Source: CAYPCH01 sp964409165 (lineage in GTDB: Bacteria; Bacillota; Clostridia; Acetivibrionales; Acetivibrionaceae). From it: a stretch of 20,657 nt of DNA. Each line of letters starts with the position of its first letter. The stretch's first letter is position 1. Below are positions 1 to 7,033 of this stretch, in pieces. Both the position numbers and the translations under genes were made by a program. Below the pieces are notes generated by a model. That model made no database searches. It worked only from the letters and a program-made list of their open reading frames with translations, and was not told the DNA's origin. Location: contig CAYPCH010000066.1 in NCBI GenBank assembly GCA_964409165.1, forward strand, positions 1-20,657, in the 5' to 3' direction.

Positions 1-178
1 AAATATTTTGTAGTATTTTGTGGAACTGTTTTTCTTAATTTTTACTAACCTAGCCTTGTAATTTTTACTAAAAAGGTATAAAGTATTTAGATACATATTT
101 TGCAGTATCCAAAACCAATGTAAAATGTTTATCGCAAAATATATGGTAAAAATCAGAAGCTCAACAGGTGATACTATA

Positions 179-1375
179 ATGAAAAGAGTTATTTTTACAA
201 TTTTAGTTGTTATCCAAGCATTTGTCATTGCTAATTGTTTTAGCGACCTTTATGCCGATGAACAAATACAGCACAGCTACTATTTAGCACTTCCCATTGC
301 TGCAAACGGTATGGTTCCTTTAAAAACCCTTGCATCCTCCGATGAATACATATGGGATAACAAAACCAAATCGACAACTGTCATAAAAAACGATATGGAA
401 TACACATTCCACATAAATTCAAATGGCACCATTGACCTTATTAAAAAAGGAATAATGTATGGAACGTTTGCAGAAGATGAAGCCACGGGTAATATTTATA
501 ATGAGCTTAATGGCGATTTACATCCTGACATATATATTAATCCTGCTGTATTCAATAAATATTTTAATGGAAAAACAAACTCTACCATCCGTATAGAACC
601 GCTTCAAGGTCCAAAGTACGCCTCAAAAGTCAAGTACAACAATAATCCCATACTAAGAAAAGAGGACAGTAAACTGACAGCTTCAGCTTTCAATAGAATT
701 CAACACCTCCAATATACCTATGGGAATTTGACTGATAATAGTGTACCTTTTGCTGAAGCTGAACTAATCAGGATACTCGACAAATCTGTAAAAGAACACG
801 GTATAAGAGTAATCCCATACCACAATAAATATTCCATAAGCGACACTGTAGAAAAAATAATCTCCCTTTATCCAGTACTTGTAAAGCAAAGCAATGAGCT
901 TGGAGTCAAAAAAGAGCTCATAAGCTCTGTTGTTTTCAGGGAAATGATGTGTTACGCCCTTGAGGACGATTGGATTGGAAAAACAAAAGGGATCGCACAG
1001 GTAAGCACTAAATGGGTTAGGGAAAATGAAAAACACATCAATAAAACCGATAAATTCAGTGATTTAAGCGATAAAGAACTTGAAAAAAGGATTCTCAATG
1101 ATAAGGAAAGCATTTACTTTGCAGCAATGGCTTTAAAAACCCGAGCAAAGGAATTTGATATGCCAATGGATAATCCAAGCAGTGAGCAGATAACAAAGCT
1201 CTTCGAGTCTTATAACGGCTTTAGAGGTTATGGCATTGACATCGGTTCCTTCAGTTTCAGAGTGACTTTTGGACCTATAAAGCATAAAAAAATATACGGA
1301 ATGCAAACCTATGAATATTGTGAGGCTTTTATAGATTACTATAGTATTGTCGATATGTGCTATATGGGTCACTAA
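179..1375 (+). CDS. Secreted protein with lysozyme-like (SLT-type) C-terminal domain
   Basis: I chose the ATG at 179 because AGGTGA (166-171) lies 7 bases upstream and the protein then opens with a signal peptide (MKRVIFTILVVIQAFVIANC..., about 27 residues, cut near YADE). The ATG at 125 in the same frame adds 18 polar residues and has no ribosome site. The product is 398 aa. Residues about 35-100 look like a degenerate Cu-amine-oxidase-N-type stalk (LKTLAS...WDNKTKSTTVI). Residues about 240-398 resemble a lysozyme-fold transglycosylase: FREMM with a candidate catalytic Glu255, GIAQV (271-275) like the G-x-x-Q motif, and SYNG (344-347) like the A-Y-N-x-G motif. I infer a peptidoglycan-active or peptidoglycan-binding exported protein. 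The family match is weak, so an inactive lysozyme fold is possible. It is followed by a heptamer repeat and a bidirectional terminator. Confidence 0.6.
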   Translation: MKRVIFTILVVIQAFVIANCFSDLYADEQIQHSYYLALPIAANGMVPLKTLASSDEYIWDNKTKSTTVIKNDMEYTFHINSNGTIDLIKKGIMYGTFAEDEATGNIYNELNGDLHPDIYINPAVFNKYFNGKTNSTIRIEPLQGPKYASKVKYNNNPILRKEDSKLTASAFNRIQHLQYTYGNLTDNSVPFAEAELIRILDKSVKEHGIRVIPYHNKYSISDTVEKIISLYPVLVKQSNELGVKKELISSVVFREMMCYALEDDWIGKTKGIAQVSTKWVRENEKHINKTDKFSDLSDKELEKRILNDKESIYFAAMALKTRAKEFDMPMDNPSSEQITKLFESYNGFRGYGIDIGSFSFRVTFGPIKHKKIYGMQTYEYCEAFIDYYSIVDMCYMGH

Positions 1376-1390
1376 TTACTAACCACTAAT

Positions 1391-1446
1391 CTCTAGTCTC
1401 TAATCTCTAATCTCTAATCTCTAATCTCTAATCTCTAATCTCTAGC
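1391..1446. repeat. Heptamer tandem repeat (CTCTAAT)n, 8 units
   Basis: Eight head-to-tail 7-base units follow the stop codon of the upstream gene. Six are exact CTCTAAT, flanked by CTCTAGT on the left and CTCTAGC on the right. The preceding bases (ACTAATTACTAACCACTAAT) look like decayed copies. Copy number in such repeats often varies by slippage. No function is evident. Confidence 0.9.
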
Positions 1447-1481
1447 TGAATAGATTAAGCTATGGTATTATAAAAAAGTAT

Positions 1482-1517
1482 AAAAAACACCTGCAATCTA
1501 CTGATTACAGGTGTTTT
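1482..1517. terminator. Bidirectional Rho-independent terminator
   Basis: The arms AACACCTGCAATC and GATTACAGGTGTT pair with one weak position, flanked by a run of A on the left (1482-1487) and a run of T on the right. It lies between the convergent secreted-protein gene (+) and tRNA-Lys (-), so it can end transcription from both. On the minus strand it begins directly after the tRNA CCA end. Confidence 0.8.
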
Positions 1518-1592
1518 GGTGAGCCATCCGCGACTCGAACGCGGGACACCATGATTAAAAGTCATGTGCTCTGCCAACTGAGCTAATGACCC
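1517..1592 (-). tRNA. tRNA-Lys (anticodon TTT)
   Basis: This is a 76-nt cloverleaf on the minus strand. The acceptor stem GGGTCAT pairs with ATGGCTC (one G-U), the D arm contains AGCTCAGTTGGCAGAGC, and the anticodon stem CATGA/TCATG closes the loop CTTTTAA with TTT at positions 34-36. The T arm holds GTTCGAGTC. The discriminator base is A and the CCA is encoded (1517-1519). It reads lysine AAA/AAG codons. A strong promoter lies upstream and a terminator directly after, so it is a single-gene unit. Confidence 0.97.
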
Positions 1593-1628
1593 TTATTTTT
1601 TGTGTCTGTTTTTACCGCACAGTTATAT

Positions 1629-1658
1629 ATAATACATCAGAAGTATGTTTTTTGTCAA
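1629..1658 (-). promoter_or_regulatory. Promoter of tRNA-Lys
   Basis: On the minus strand, TTGACA (complement of 1653-1658) and TATTAT (complement of 1629-1634) are 18 bases apart. Transcription would start about 30 bases before the mature tRNA 5' end. The -35 box is an exact sigma-A consensus. Confidence 0.75.
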
Positions 1659-1761
1659 CTATATTTTTAAAATTCTTTTTAAAATTTTATATTTACTTAT
1701 ATTTATATTTATATTTGTATTTATAATCTTTTTCGTAATTAATATAGTATTAAATTATAAG

Positions 1762-1897
1762 CTCAACTTTCCCACAGTATTTATGGACTCTTTGCCACTA
1801 ACGTAGCATTGCTCACTGCGGTCAAAATGTAAACTTTTTTGGTCCTTAACTTGTGAGCAAGCAGAAGCCTCAAGATATTATAAGTAAGAAAGTTAAT
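1762..1897 (-). repeat. MITE-like palindromic repeat, copy A
   Basis: One of three related elements of about 135 bp in this window (others at 4213 and 13451), here in reverse orientation. It starts CTCAACTTTCCCAC and ends in a decayed complement of the same motif (AAGAAAGTTAAT). TTATAAG flanks both sides (1755-1761 and 1898-1904), consistent with a target-site duplication. It has no coding capacity. The interior holds a TTGCTCAC motif and an imperfect inverted repeat. It lies in the gap between tRNA-Lys and the 3' end of purA. Confidence 0.75.
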
Positions 1898-1938
1898 TTA
1901 TAAGCTTTTAATGGCAAAACATCTTATAAACCGACCAT

Positions 1939-2003
1939 AAAATTGAGCATCTATCGAAGGTACTCAATTTTGTCTCTTTCATTTCGCTTCAAGAGACCTA
2001 CCT
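1939..2003 (-). repeat. Terminator-linked hairpin repeat, copy H1
   Basis: About 65 bp related to 3817-3880 and 13618-13680. The plus strand has an AT-rich hairpin (AAAATTGAG...CTCAATTTT), then TTTTGTCTC, then a second hairpin (GTCTCTTT...AAGAGAC), ending CCTACC beside the A run of the purA terminator. Read on the minus strand it begins immediately after the terminator T run. Confidence 0.65.
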
Positions 2004-2036
2004 AAAAAAACACTGCCGACTGACGCGGCAGTGTTT
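2004..2036 (-). terminator. Rho-independent terminator of purA
   Basis: Arms 2008-2018 and 2026-2036 (AAACACTGCCG / CGGCAGTGTTT) pair perfectly over 11 bp with a 7-base loop. On the minus strand the stem is followed by seven T. It starts 12 bases after the purA stop. Confidence 0.92.
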
Positions 2037-2048
2037 CATAAAACAAAT

Positions 2049-3323
2049 TTACTGCACTACTATAGTCTGTTCTCTATCCTTTCCAACACCAATAAGCTTA
2101 ACCTTAACTCCCACTATTTCTTCTATCCTTCTTAAATACGCTTTTGCATTTTCAGGAAGGTCATCATATTTCTTCACATTCGATATATCAACATTCCAAC
2201 TAGCAAACTCTTCATAAACCGGCTCGCATTTAGCAAGCTCTTTTAAGCTTGAAGGAAAATAGTCAATTTGCTGTCCATCTTTTTTATAGGCAACACAAAG
2301 TTTGATTCCCGGGAGCTTTCCTATTGTATCAACATGGTTTACAGCCAATGCTGTAAGTCCATTTACCTTCGCAGCATATCTTATCATTACCAGATCTAAC
2401 CATCCGCAACGTCTGGGTCTTCCCGTAGTAGTTCCATATTCATGGCCTAATTGCCTTATTGTATCCCCTGTTTCATTATCTTGCTCTGTTGGGAATGGTC
2501 CTGCACCAACTCTTGATGTATAGGCTTTCAACACCCCATAAACCTCATTTATATATACAGGACCTATACCTGCACCCGTACATACACCACCTGCAATCGG
2601 ATTCGATGACGTAACATAAGGGTATGTTCCAAAATCCAGATCAAGAAATGTTGCTTGTGCTCCTTCAAATAATATGTTCTTTTTATTTTCTATAGCATCA
2701 AAAAGCAAATTATTAACATTGGCAACGTGTTTTTTAAGCTTCCTTCCGTATTCAAGATACTCGTTTATTACATCGTGCTCATTAACTTTCTGCCCACTGT
2801 AAACCTTCTCAATAATCTGATTCTTGATTGCAAGATTCTGCTTAACTTTTTCTATAAATAATTCTTCATCAACAAGATCACAAATACGTATCCCGCATCT
2901 TTCAGTTTTATCAGCATAACAAGGTCCTATTCCCCTTTTGGTTGTACCAATGGGGTTCTCTCCCCTGAACTTCTCCTGAAGTTCATCCATCAACTTGTGA
3001 TAAGGCATTATTACATGTGCCCTGTCACTTATAAGAAGTCTGTCGGTGTTGATTCCCTTATCATTCAGCATTTTGATTTCCTTAAGCAGGACGCCAGGAT
3101 CAACTACTACCCCATTACCTATAATACAAGTCTTTCCCTCATGAAGTATACCGGACGGCACAAGATGCAAAGCATATTTTACACCATTGGCTACAATTGT
3201 ATGTCCAGCATTATTACCGCCGGAAAAACGAACTACTATTTCCGAGGTCTCAGCCAACATATCAATATACTTGCCCTTTCCCTCATCTCCCCACTGTGTG
3301 CCTATTACTACTCTGGTAGCCAC
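2049..3323 (-). CDS. purA: Adenylosuccinate synthetase
   Basis: Full-length enzyme (424 aa, normal for the family) that joins IMP and aspartate using GTP to form adenylosuccinate, the first committed step from IMP to AMP, in the cytoplasm. Visible family signatures are the P-loop GDEGKGK (12-18) with catalytic Asp13, His41 in NNAGHT, GTTKRGIGPCYADK, EGAQATFLDLDFGTYPYVTSSNP-type core residues, TTTGRPRRCGWLD in the IMP site, and GVGKDREQTI at the C-terminus. The start is GTG (3321-3323) behind a GGGGGA ribosome site. The only nearby upstream ATG runs into an in-frame stop. It is a single-gene unit with its own terminator. I see no purine riboswitch in the 5' region. A dispersed repeat sits about 140 bases upstream. 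Confidence 0.98.
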   Translation of the reverse strand: MATRVVIGTQWGDEGKGKYIDMLAETSEIVVRFSGGNNAGHTIVANGVKYALHLVPSGILHEGKTCIIGNGVVVDPGVLLKEIKMLNDKGINTDRLLISDRAHVIMPYHKLMDELQEKFRGENPIGTTKRGIGPCYADKTERCGIRICDLVDEELFIEKVKQNLAIKNQIIEKVYSGQKVNEHDVINEYLEYGRKLKKHVANVNNLLFDAIENKKNILFEGAQATFLDLDFGTYPYVTSSNPIAGGVCTGAGIGPVYINEVYGVLKAYTSRVGAGPFPTEQDNETGDTIRQLGHEYGTTTGRPRRCGWLDLVMIRYAAKVNGLTALAVNHVDTIGKLPGIKLCVAYKKDGQQIDYFPSSLKELAKCEPVYEEFASWNVDISNVKKYDDLPENAKAYLRRIEEIVGVKVKLIGVGKDREQTIVVQ

Positions 3324-3460
3324 TATACTATTCCCCCTATTTTAGGAAGCCAGAACCATAAATATTTATAATGGTACTGCAATTTTCCTTTTTTTGCGAC
3401 ATAAATACAAACATGATAAAGATTTAAAATTGTACTTACTTTCAGTAATTCTGAAGACTG

Positions 3461-3565
3461 TATTGAATGCGATAAAGATTTTACATCGCACTTCAATTTC
3501 CATAATACAATTTCACGAAACTAGTTTTTTCAATGTAGAAATGCTTTCGTGATTAATATAATAGC
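3461..3565 (+). repeat. Double-hairpin dispersed repeat, copy R1
   Basis: About 105 bp that matches 19477-19575 over its full length and 11784-11827 over its first half. The first hairpin has arms ATTGAATGCGAT and ATCGCACTTCAAT around AAAGATTTTAC. The second pairs TTTCACGAAA with TTTCGTGA around a conserved CAATGTAGAA. The stretch from 3415 (GATAAAGATTTAAAATTGTA) looks like a decayed second first-half. It lies in the 595-bp gap 3324-3918 upstream of purA. The rest of that gap (about 3570-3810) is AT-rich and shows no gene. Confidence 0.75.
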
Positions 3566-3816
3566 AGAAATTGATTTTTTCTTAGATTAATCATTTTAGA
3601 TTAATCATTTTCGCATTCCAAATAAATTATAACTTTTAAATTTACTAAATACAATAAAAAATACTTCGCAATTAATAATAACAAAATTTTAATACAAAAA
3701 CAATAAAATCTCCGAACATTTCAATAATGTCCCATTAATATCGTTCGTATTTTATACAGATAGATTTGATATAATTAGCCCTGTTTTTACCTTTTAGAAG
3801 ATTTTTATTCTATAAA

Positions 3817-3880
3817 CAAAATTTCGTGCCCATCAAGGGCACAAAATTTTGCCTCCTTCATTTTACTCCAAGACGCCTAA
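3817..3880 (-). repeat. Terminator-linked hairpin repeat, copy H2
   Basis: Second member of the family at 1939 and 13618. TCGTGCCC and GGGCACAA form the core of the first hairpin, followed by TTTTGCCTCCTTCATTTTAC and ACGCCTAA next to the A run of the adjacent terminator. Spacing to the terminator is the same as in the other two copies. Confidence 0.65.
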
Positions 3881-3881
3881 C

Positions 3882-3913
3882 AAAAACAGAGGGACAATGT
3901 ACCTGTCCCTCTG
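3882..3913 (-). terminator. Rho-independent terminator of the DUF1858 gene
   Basis: CAGAGGGACA (3887-3896) pairs perfectly with TGTCCCTCTG (3904-3913) around a 7-base loop. On the minus strand five T follow. The stem starts 5 bases after the stop codon at 3919. Confidence 0.92.
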
Positions 3914-3918
3914 CTCCT

Positions 3919-4125
3919 TTATTCCTTGCCGGCAAAATATTCGTTCAATTCTTTTATCAGCTTGTCTGAATCTATTCCATGAACCATGCAAGCATCCTCA
4001 ATACTCTCTCCCGAAGAAGAAGGGCATCCCAAACAATGCATGCCGTTATTTAAAAATATTGGAGCAGTTCCCCTGTCCAAACTTAAAACATCAGATATAA
4101 TCATGTCTTTTGTTACCTTAGTCAT
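3919..4125 (-). CDS. DUF1858 / redox-disulfide domain protein
   Basis: A 68-aa protein made of a single DUF1858-type domain. The family signatures are the N-terminal ITKDM-like start (VTKDMIISDVL), then HCLGCPSSSGES with Cys31 and Cys34, then ACMVHG with Cys46, then a helix LIKELNEYF. Members are small proteins proposed to use the CxxC pair for disulfide or metal chemistry, and are often associated with the hybrid-cluster protein family or fused to other proteins. The exact role is unknown. The ATG (4123-4125) has a strong GGAGGG site 8 bases upstream. It is monocistronic with its own terminator. The fumarase genes lie upstream on the same strand, but a MITE-like repeat (4213-4344) separates them. 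Confidence 0.88.
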   Translation of the reverse strand: MTKVTKDMIISDVLSLDRGTAPIFLNNGMHCLGCPSSSGESIEDACMVHGIDSDKLIKELNEYFAGKE

Positions 4126-4212
4126 ATTTTTTCCCTCCCCACGTCTTATAGTACTTTTACCAGTTTATTATACACTACTGTCTGATAAAAATATACCCTA
4201 TAACTTAATTAA

Positions 4213-4344
4213 TCAACTTTCCCACTTATACTATTTTGAGGCTCTGGTTGCTCACAAGTTAAGGGAAAAAAGTTTACTTTTTGACCGCGGTGAGCAATGC
4301 TACATTAGTGGCAAAGAGCCCATAAATACTGTGGAAAAGTTGAG
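4213..4344 (+). repeat. MITE-like palindromic repeat, copy B
   Basis: A 132-bp element starting TCAACTTTCCCAC and ending GTGGAAAAGTTGAG. An 8-bp direct repeat TTAATTAA flanks it exactly (4205-4212 and 4345-4352), the clearest target-site duplication of the three copies, although the sequence is itself a palindrome. The interior shares TTGCTCACAAGTTAAGGG, GTTTACTTTTTG and GTGGCAAAGAGCCCATAAAT with copy C. It lies between the fumarase 3' end and the DUF1858 gene. I see no ordinary terminator for the fumarase genes, so this hairpin may serve as one (inference). Confidence 0.85.
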
Positions 4345-4372
4345 TTAATTAAGTATTGCTGAAAATTCGTTT

Positions 4373-4927
4373 TTATTTCACTATTCTGTATTCAGCCTTG
4401 CCGGATTCATATAAATTATTGCCATGACTATCGATTAAAACAGTAACAGGAAAATTTCTGACCGTAAGCTTTCTAATTGCTTCAGTGCCCAGCTCCGGAA
4501 ATGCAACCAACTCTTCGAGTTCAATAGCTTCTGCAATAAGCGCTCCTGCCCCCCCTATTGCACCAAAATATACTGAGCCACATTTCTTCATTGCCTCTAT
4601 TACCGAAAGGTCTCTCAATCCTTTACCTATCATCCCGCGCAAACCCAATTCTATAAGTCTAGGTGCATATGCATCCATTCGGCTACTTGTTGTCGGACCT
4701 GCAGACCCTATAACTTCTCCGGGCTTTGCAGGACACGGACCTACATAATAAATTATCTGATCTTTAATGTCAAAGGGAAGTCTCTCACCCTTATCAAGCA
4801 TCTCTATCATCTTTTTATGTGCCGCATCCCTTGCCGTATATATTATACCGTTTATATCCACTATATCTCCGGCCTTAAGCTTACTGCACAATTCCCCGGT
4901 CAACGGAGTCTCAATACTGTATTTCAC
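4373..4927 (-). CDS. Fe-S class I fumarate hydratase, beta subunit
   Basis: The 184-aa small subunit of the two-subunit Fe-S hydro-lyase that interconverts fumarate and L-malate. It matches the fumarase/tartrate dehydratase beta family in length and motifs: the GDIVDINGIIYTARDAAHKK region (20-39), VGPCPAKPGEVIGSAGPTTSSRMD (62-85), MIGKG (99-103) and the YFGAIGGAGAL loop. Translation starts at GTG (4925-4927) behind a GGGGGGA site. It is 26 bases downstream of the alpha subunit, so the two are co-transcribed and presumably assemble together. Sequence alone does not fully separate fumarase from L(+)-tartrate dehydratase. The lack of tartrate genes nearby and the usual clostridial arrangement favour fumarase. 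Confidence 0.93.
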   Translation of the reverse strand: MKYSIETPLTGELCSKLKAGDIVDINGIIYTARDAAHKKMIEMLDKGERLPFDIKDQIIYYVGPCPAKPGEVIGSAGPTTSSRMDAYAPRLIELGLRGMIGKGLRDLSVIEAMKKCGSVYFGAIGGAGALIAEAIELEELVAFPELGTEAIRKLTVRNFPVTVLIDSHGNNLYESGKAEYRIVK

Positions 4928-4953
4928 AATAATCCCCCCAAGAATAACTTAAA

Positions 4954-5796
4954 CTATAATACTGTTTCTGCATGCCTTGTGGCATGGCAGTTAATATTAA
5001 CTGCCACCGGAAGACCTGCTATATGAGTCGGATATGTCTCAACATTGACTGCAAGTGCTGTTATCCTTCCCCCAAGCCCCGATGGTCCTATCCCCAATCG
5101 GTTTATACTGTCCAGTAGATCCTTTTCAAGTTCACTAACATGCTCAACATCACTTCTCACATTAATCGGTCTTAAAAGTGCCTTTTTAGCCAAATACGCG
5201 GCCTTTTCCATAGTACCTCCAATTCCGACCCCCACAATTATGGGAGGGCAAGGGTTAGGACCTGCACGATCAACAGTTTCTATAATAAAGTCACTGATAC
5301 CTTTTATACCGTCTGAAGGCTTAAGCATTCTTAAACCACTCATATTTTCACTTCCAAAACCCTTAGGAGCAACTGTTATTCTTATCCTGTCCCCGTTCAC
5401 TATATTGTAATGAATCACAGCAGGAGTATTGTCCTTCGTATTCTCCCTATAAATAGGGTCACTCACTACAGACTTCCTTAAATAACCATTTTGATAACCT
5501 CTTCTTACGCCTTCATTTATAGCGTCTGTCAGACACTCTCCTGTTATATGAACATCCTGCCCGATATCAACAAAAACAACTGCCATTCCAGTATCCTGAC
5601 ATATTGCAACATTTTTTTCCTTTGCTAGAAATGCATTCTGAATTATCTTCTGAAGCACATCTTTTGAAATGTCCGATTCTTCATTTTCCAGACCTTTATT
5701 AAGCCCTTCTAATATGTCATCATTAAGATAATAGTTTGATTCTATGCACAGCCTTTCTACGGCTTGAGTGATGCTGTCTGTGTGAACAGTTCTCAT
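4954..5796 (-). CDS. Fe-S class I fumarate hydratase, alpha subunit
   Basis: The 280-aa large subunit carrying the [4Fe-4S] cluster of two-subunit fumarase. Three cysteines in the conserved contexts AICQDTG (Cys66), PNPCPP (Cys183) and NINCHATRH (Cys270) are the expected cluster ligands. The block GSENMSGLRMLKPSDG and GIGGTMEKAA are family signatures. I take the ATG at 5796 because GGAGGAG ends 3 bases before it and homologous proteins begin MR-x-[VI]H. The longer ATG at 5808 adds MEEI, overlaps that ribosome site and has only a weak AAAGGA of its own. It is the first gene of the alpha-beta pair. The gap to the divergent Usp-like gene (5797-6122) has no other gene that I can see. Confidence 0.94.
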   Translation of the reverse strand: MRTVHTDSITQAVERLCIESNYYLNDDILEGLNKGLENEESDISKDVLQKIIQNAFLAKEKNVAICQDTGMAVVFVDIGQDVHITGECLTDAINEGVRRGYQNGYLRKSVVSDPIYRENTKDNTPAVIHYNIVNGDRIRITVAPKGFGSENMSGLRMLKPSDGIKGISDFIIETVDRAGPNPCPPIIVGVGIGGTMEKAAYLAKKALLRPINVRSDVEHVSELEKDLLDSINRLGIGPSGLGGRITALAVNVETYPTHIAGLPVAVNINCHATRHAETVL

Positions 5797-5799
5797 AAT

Positions 5800-5806
5800 C
5801 TCCTCC
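5800..5806 (-). promoter_or_regulatory. Ribosome-binding site fixing the fumarase alpha start
   Basis: GGAGGAG on the minus strand lies just upstream of the ATG at 5796 and overlaps the alternative ATG at 5808, so the downstream start is preferred. Confidence 0.8.
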
Positions 5807-6106
5807 ATGTAATTTCCTTTAATATTTCATCCGCGTGTAACCTATTTAACCCAACTTTCTTGAGTCTTTAATTTTATTCTAGTATACCGAATGGCAATTT
5901 GCAATAATCTGATGCTTTCTGTAACATAGAAAATTCATGGAATTATTTTTTACGATAGTTCATATGCAGTTTCAAATATTATTTGTGAATTATTGATTTT
6001 ATAATTTGTTTTTAATTTGTTTTCATTCTTTACTATTGGGTTCAAATGTGTTAATATTACTTAGTTCAGATAATTTTAATAGTTTTGATTACTTGAAAGT
6101 TATGCA

Positions 6107-6114
6107 GAAAGGGG
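6107..6114 (+). promoter_or_regulatory. Ribosome-binding site fixing a TTG start
   Basis: GAAAGGGG lies 8 bases before TTG at 6123. The in-frame ATGs at 6006 and 6102 have no comparable site, and the ATG at 6102 overlaps this one. Confidence 0.65.
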
Positions 6115-6122
6115 TTTTAGTT

Positions 6123-6515
6123 TTGAGTTCTCCTCTGAATATTTTGGTATGTGTTACACAGCAGAAAACATGTGAAAGACTTATTCTTAAAGCAGCAGAT
6201 TTGAAAAACGCATTAAAAGGTGAACTCTTTGTAATACACGTTGTTAAAAATGAGTGGAACTTCTTAGATAACATTAAAGAAGGAGAAGCACTTGAATATC
6301 TGTTTAAAATATCCAAATCAGTTGGAGCCAATTTGTCTGTATTAAAATCCGACAATATAGTTCAATCAATTGTAAATTTCGCCAGAGAAAATAAGATAAA
6401 ATACATTGTTATGGGAGAATCCCCCAACGATCATAAGGAAAATAATTTTTACAATGAATTAAAAAGCTTGCTTCACAATGTTGAAATTCAGGTTATCCCT
6501 CAAGTTGAAACCTGA
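6123..6515 (+). CDS. Universal stress protein-like (KdpD Usp-type) protein
   Basis: With the TTG start the product is 130 aa and begins SSPLNILVCVTQQKTCERLI, which is how Usp-type domains open (beta strand, then a VCVT turn). Alternation of strands and helices follows: ELFVIHVV, a helix EALEYLFKISKSVGANLSVL, the second-domain strand KYIVMGESP, and the final strand VEIQVIPQV. This is the alpha/beta nucleotide-binding fold of Usp and of the KdpD cytoplasmic Usp module. The Gly-rich ATP loop (G-x2-G-x9-G-S/T) after MGES is missing, so ATP binding is doubtful. The role is unknown, possibly a stress or signalling adaptor. It is transcribed toward hup, but a 170-bp gap with a separate hup promoter suggests an independent unit. 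Confidence 0.7.
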   Translation: MSSPLNILVCVTQQKTCERLILKAADLKNALKGELFVIHVVKNEWNFLDNIKEGEALEYLFKISKSVGANLSVLKSDNIVQSIVNFARENKIKYIVMGESPNDHKENNFYNELKSLLHNVEIQVIPQVET

Positions 6516-6529
6516 TTTATATGTTAATT

Positions 6530-6556
6530 GGCAAATATTATACACTACTATTTGCC
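6530..6556 (+). terminator. Possible weak terminator
   Basis: GGCAAATA (6530-6537) pairs with TATTTGCC (6549-6556) shortly after the Usp-like stop codon. The following T content is poor (TTATTGC), so termination is uncertain. Confidence 0.4.
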
Positions 6557-6623
6557 TTATTGCAACTAAAATTGGTTTTTTTCAAAAAAAATCACTTCAA
6601 AGTACTAATTTATCAATAATATC

Positions 6624-6652
6624 TTGACTTTAAGCGCTTTTCATTATAAAAT
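6624..6652 (+). promoter_or_regulatory. Promoter of hup
   Basis: TTGACT (6624-6629) and TAAAAT (6647-6652) are 17 bases apart. TGTCGAA, the Spo0A box consensus, follows at 6655-6661 over the expected transcription start. Confidence 0.6.
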
Positions 6653-6685
6653 AATGTCGAATTCCATATATAGGAGGTTGTGTAA

Positions 6686-6964
6686 ATGAATAAAACAGAA
6701 TTGGTAAACTCAATTGCTTCAAAGTCAGGGTTGAACAAAAAGAACAGTGAAGCCGCTTTAAATGCTTTTATTGCATCAGTGGAAGATACTTTAAAGAAAG
6801 GCGATAAAGTTGTTCTTGTAGGCTTCGGTACTTTTGAAGTAAGAGCAAGGGCTGCAAGAAAGGGAAGAAATCCGCAAACAAAGCAAGAGATCACAATCCC
6901 CGCATCAAAAGCTCCTGTATTCAAGGCAGGTAAAGGACTTAAAGATATTGTTAATAAGAAATAG
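6686..6964 (+). CDS. hup: DNA-binding protein HU
   Basis: A 92-aa nucleoid protein of the HU/IHF family, a small basic dimer that bends DNA without strict sequence preference. The N-terminal helices (MNKTELVNSIASKSGLNKKNSEAALNAF pattern) form the dimer body. GFGTFEVRARAARKGRNPQT (47-66) is the family signature leading into the beta arm, with the minor-groove intercalating proline in RNPQT. The ATG has an ideal AGGAGG site (6671-6676). It has a good promoter and a strong terminator shared with the convergent spo0A gene. Confidence 0.97.
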   Translation: MNKTELVNSIASKSGLNKKNSEAALNAFIASVEDTLKKGDKVVLVGFGTFEVRARAARKGRNPQTKQEITIPASKAPVFKAGKGLKDIVNKK

Positions 6965-6974
6965 TAAAACCACA

Positions 6975-7017
6975 TAAAATATTAAAGTCCTGTCAAGTAC
7001 AGGACTTTAATATTTTA
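6975..7017. terminator. Bidirectional terminator between hup and spo0A
   Basis: A perfect 19-bp stem (6975-6993 with 6999-7017) around the loop CAAGT. T-rich and A-rich stem ends on both sides let it work for both convergent genes. Confidence 0.92.
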
Positions 7018-7033
7018 TAATCATTTCAAACTC

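Noticed and set aside
1391..1446. Telomere-like or origin repeat
   Set aside because: Eight heptamers next to ordinary genes, with no DnaA boxes or replication genes; simple slippage repeat is enough.
2997..3371. 124-codon plus-strand frame over purA
   Set aside because: It lies opposite a clear purA, lacks a ribosome site and shows no family features.
3324..3460. Purine riboswitch upstream of purA
   Set aside because: The conserved three-way-junction core and loop motifs are absent.
5797..5808. Longer start for fumarase alpha (MEEI extension)
   Set aside because: The ATG overlaps the strong ribosome site of the next ATG and has only a weak site of its own.
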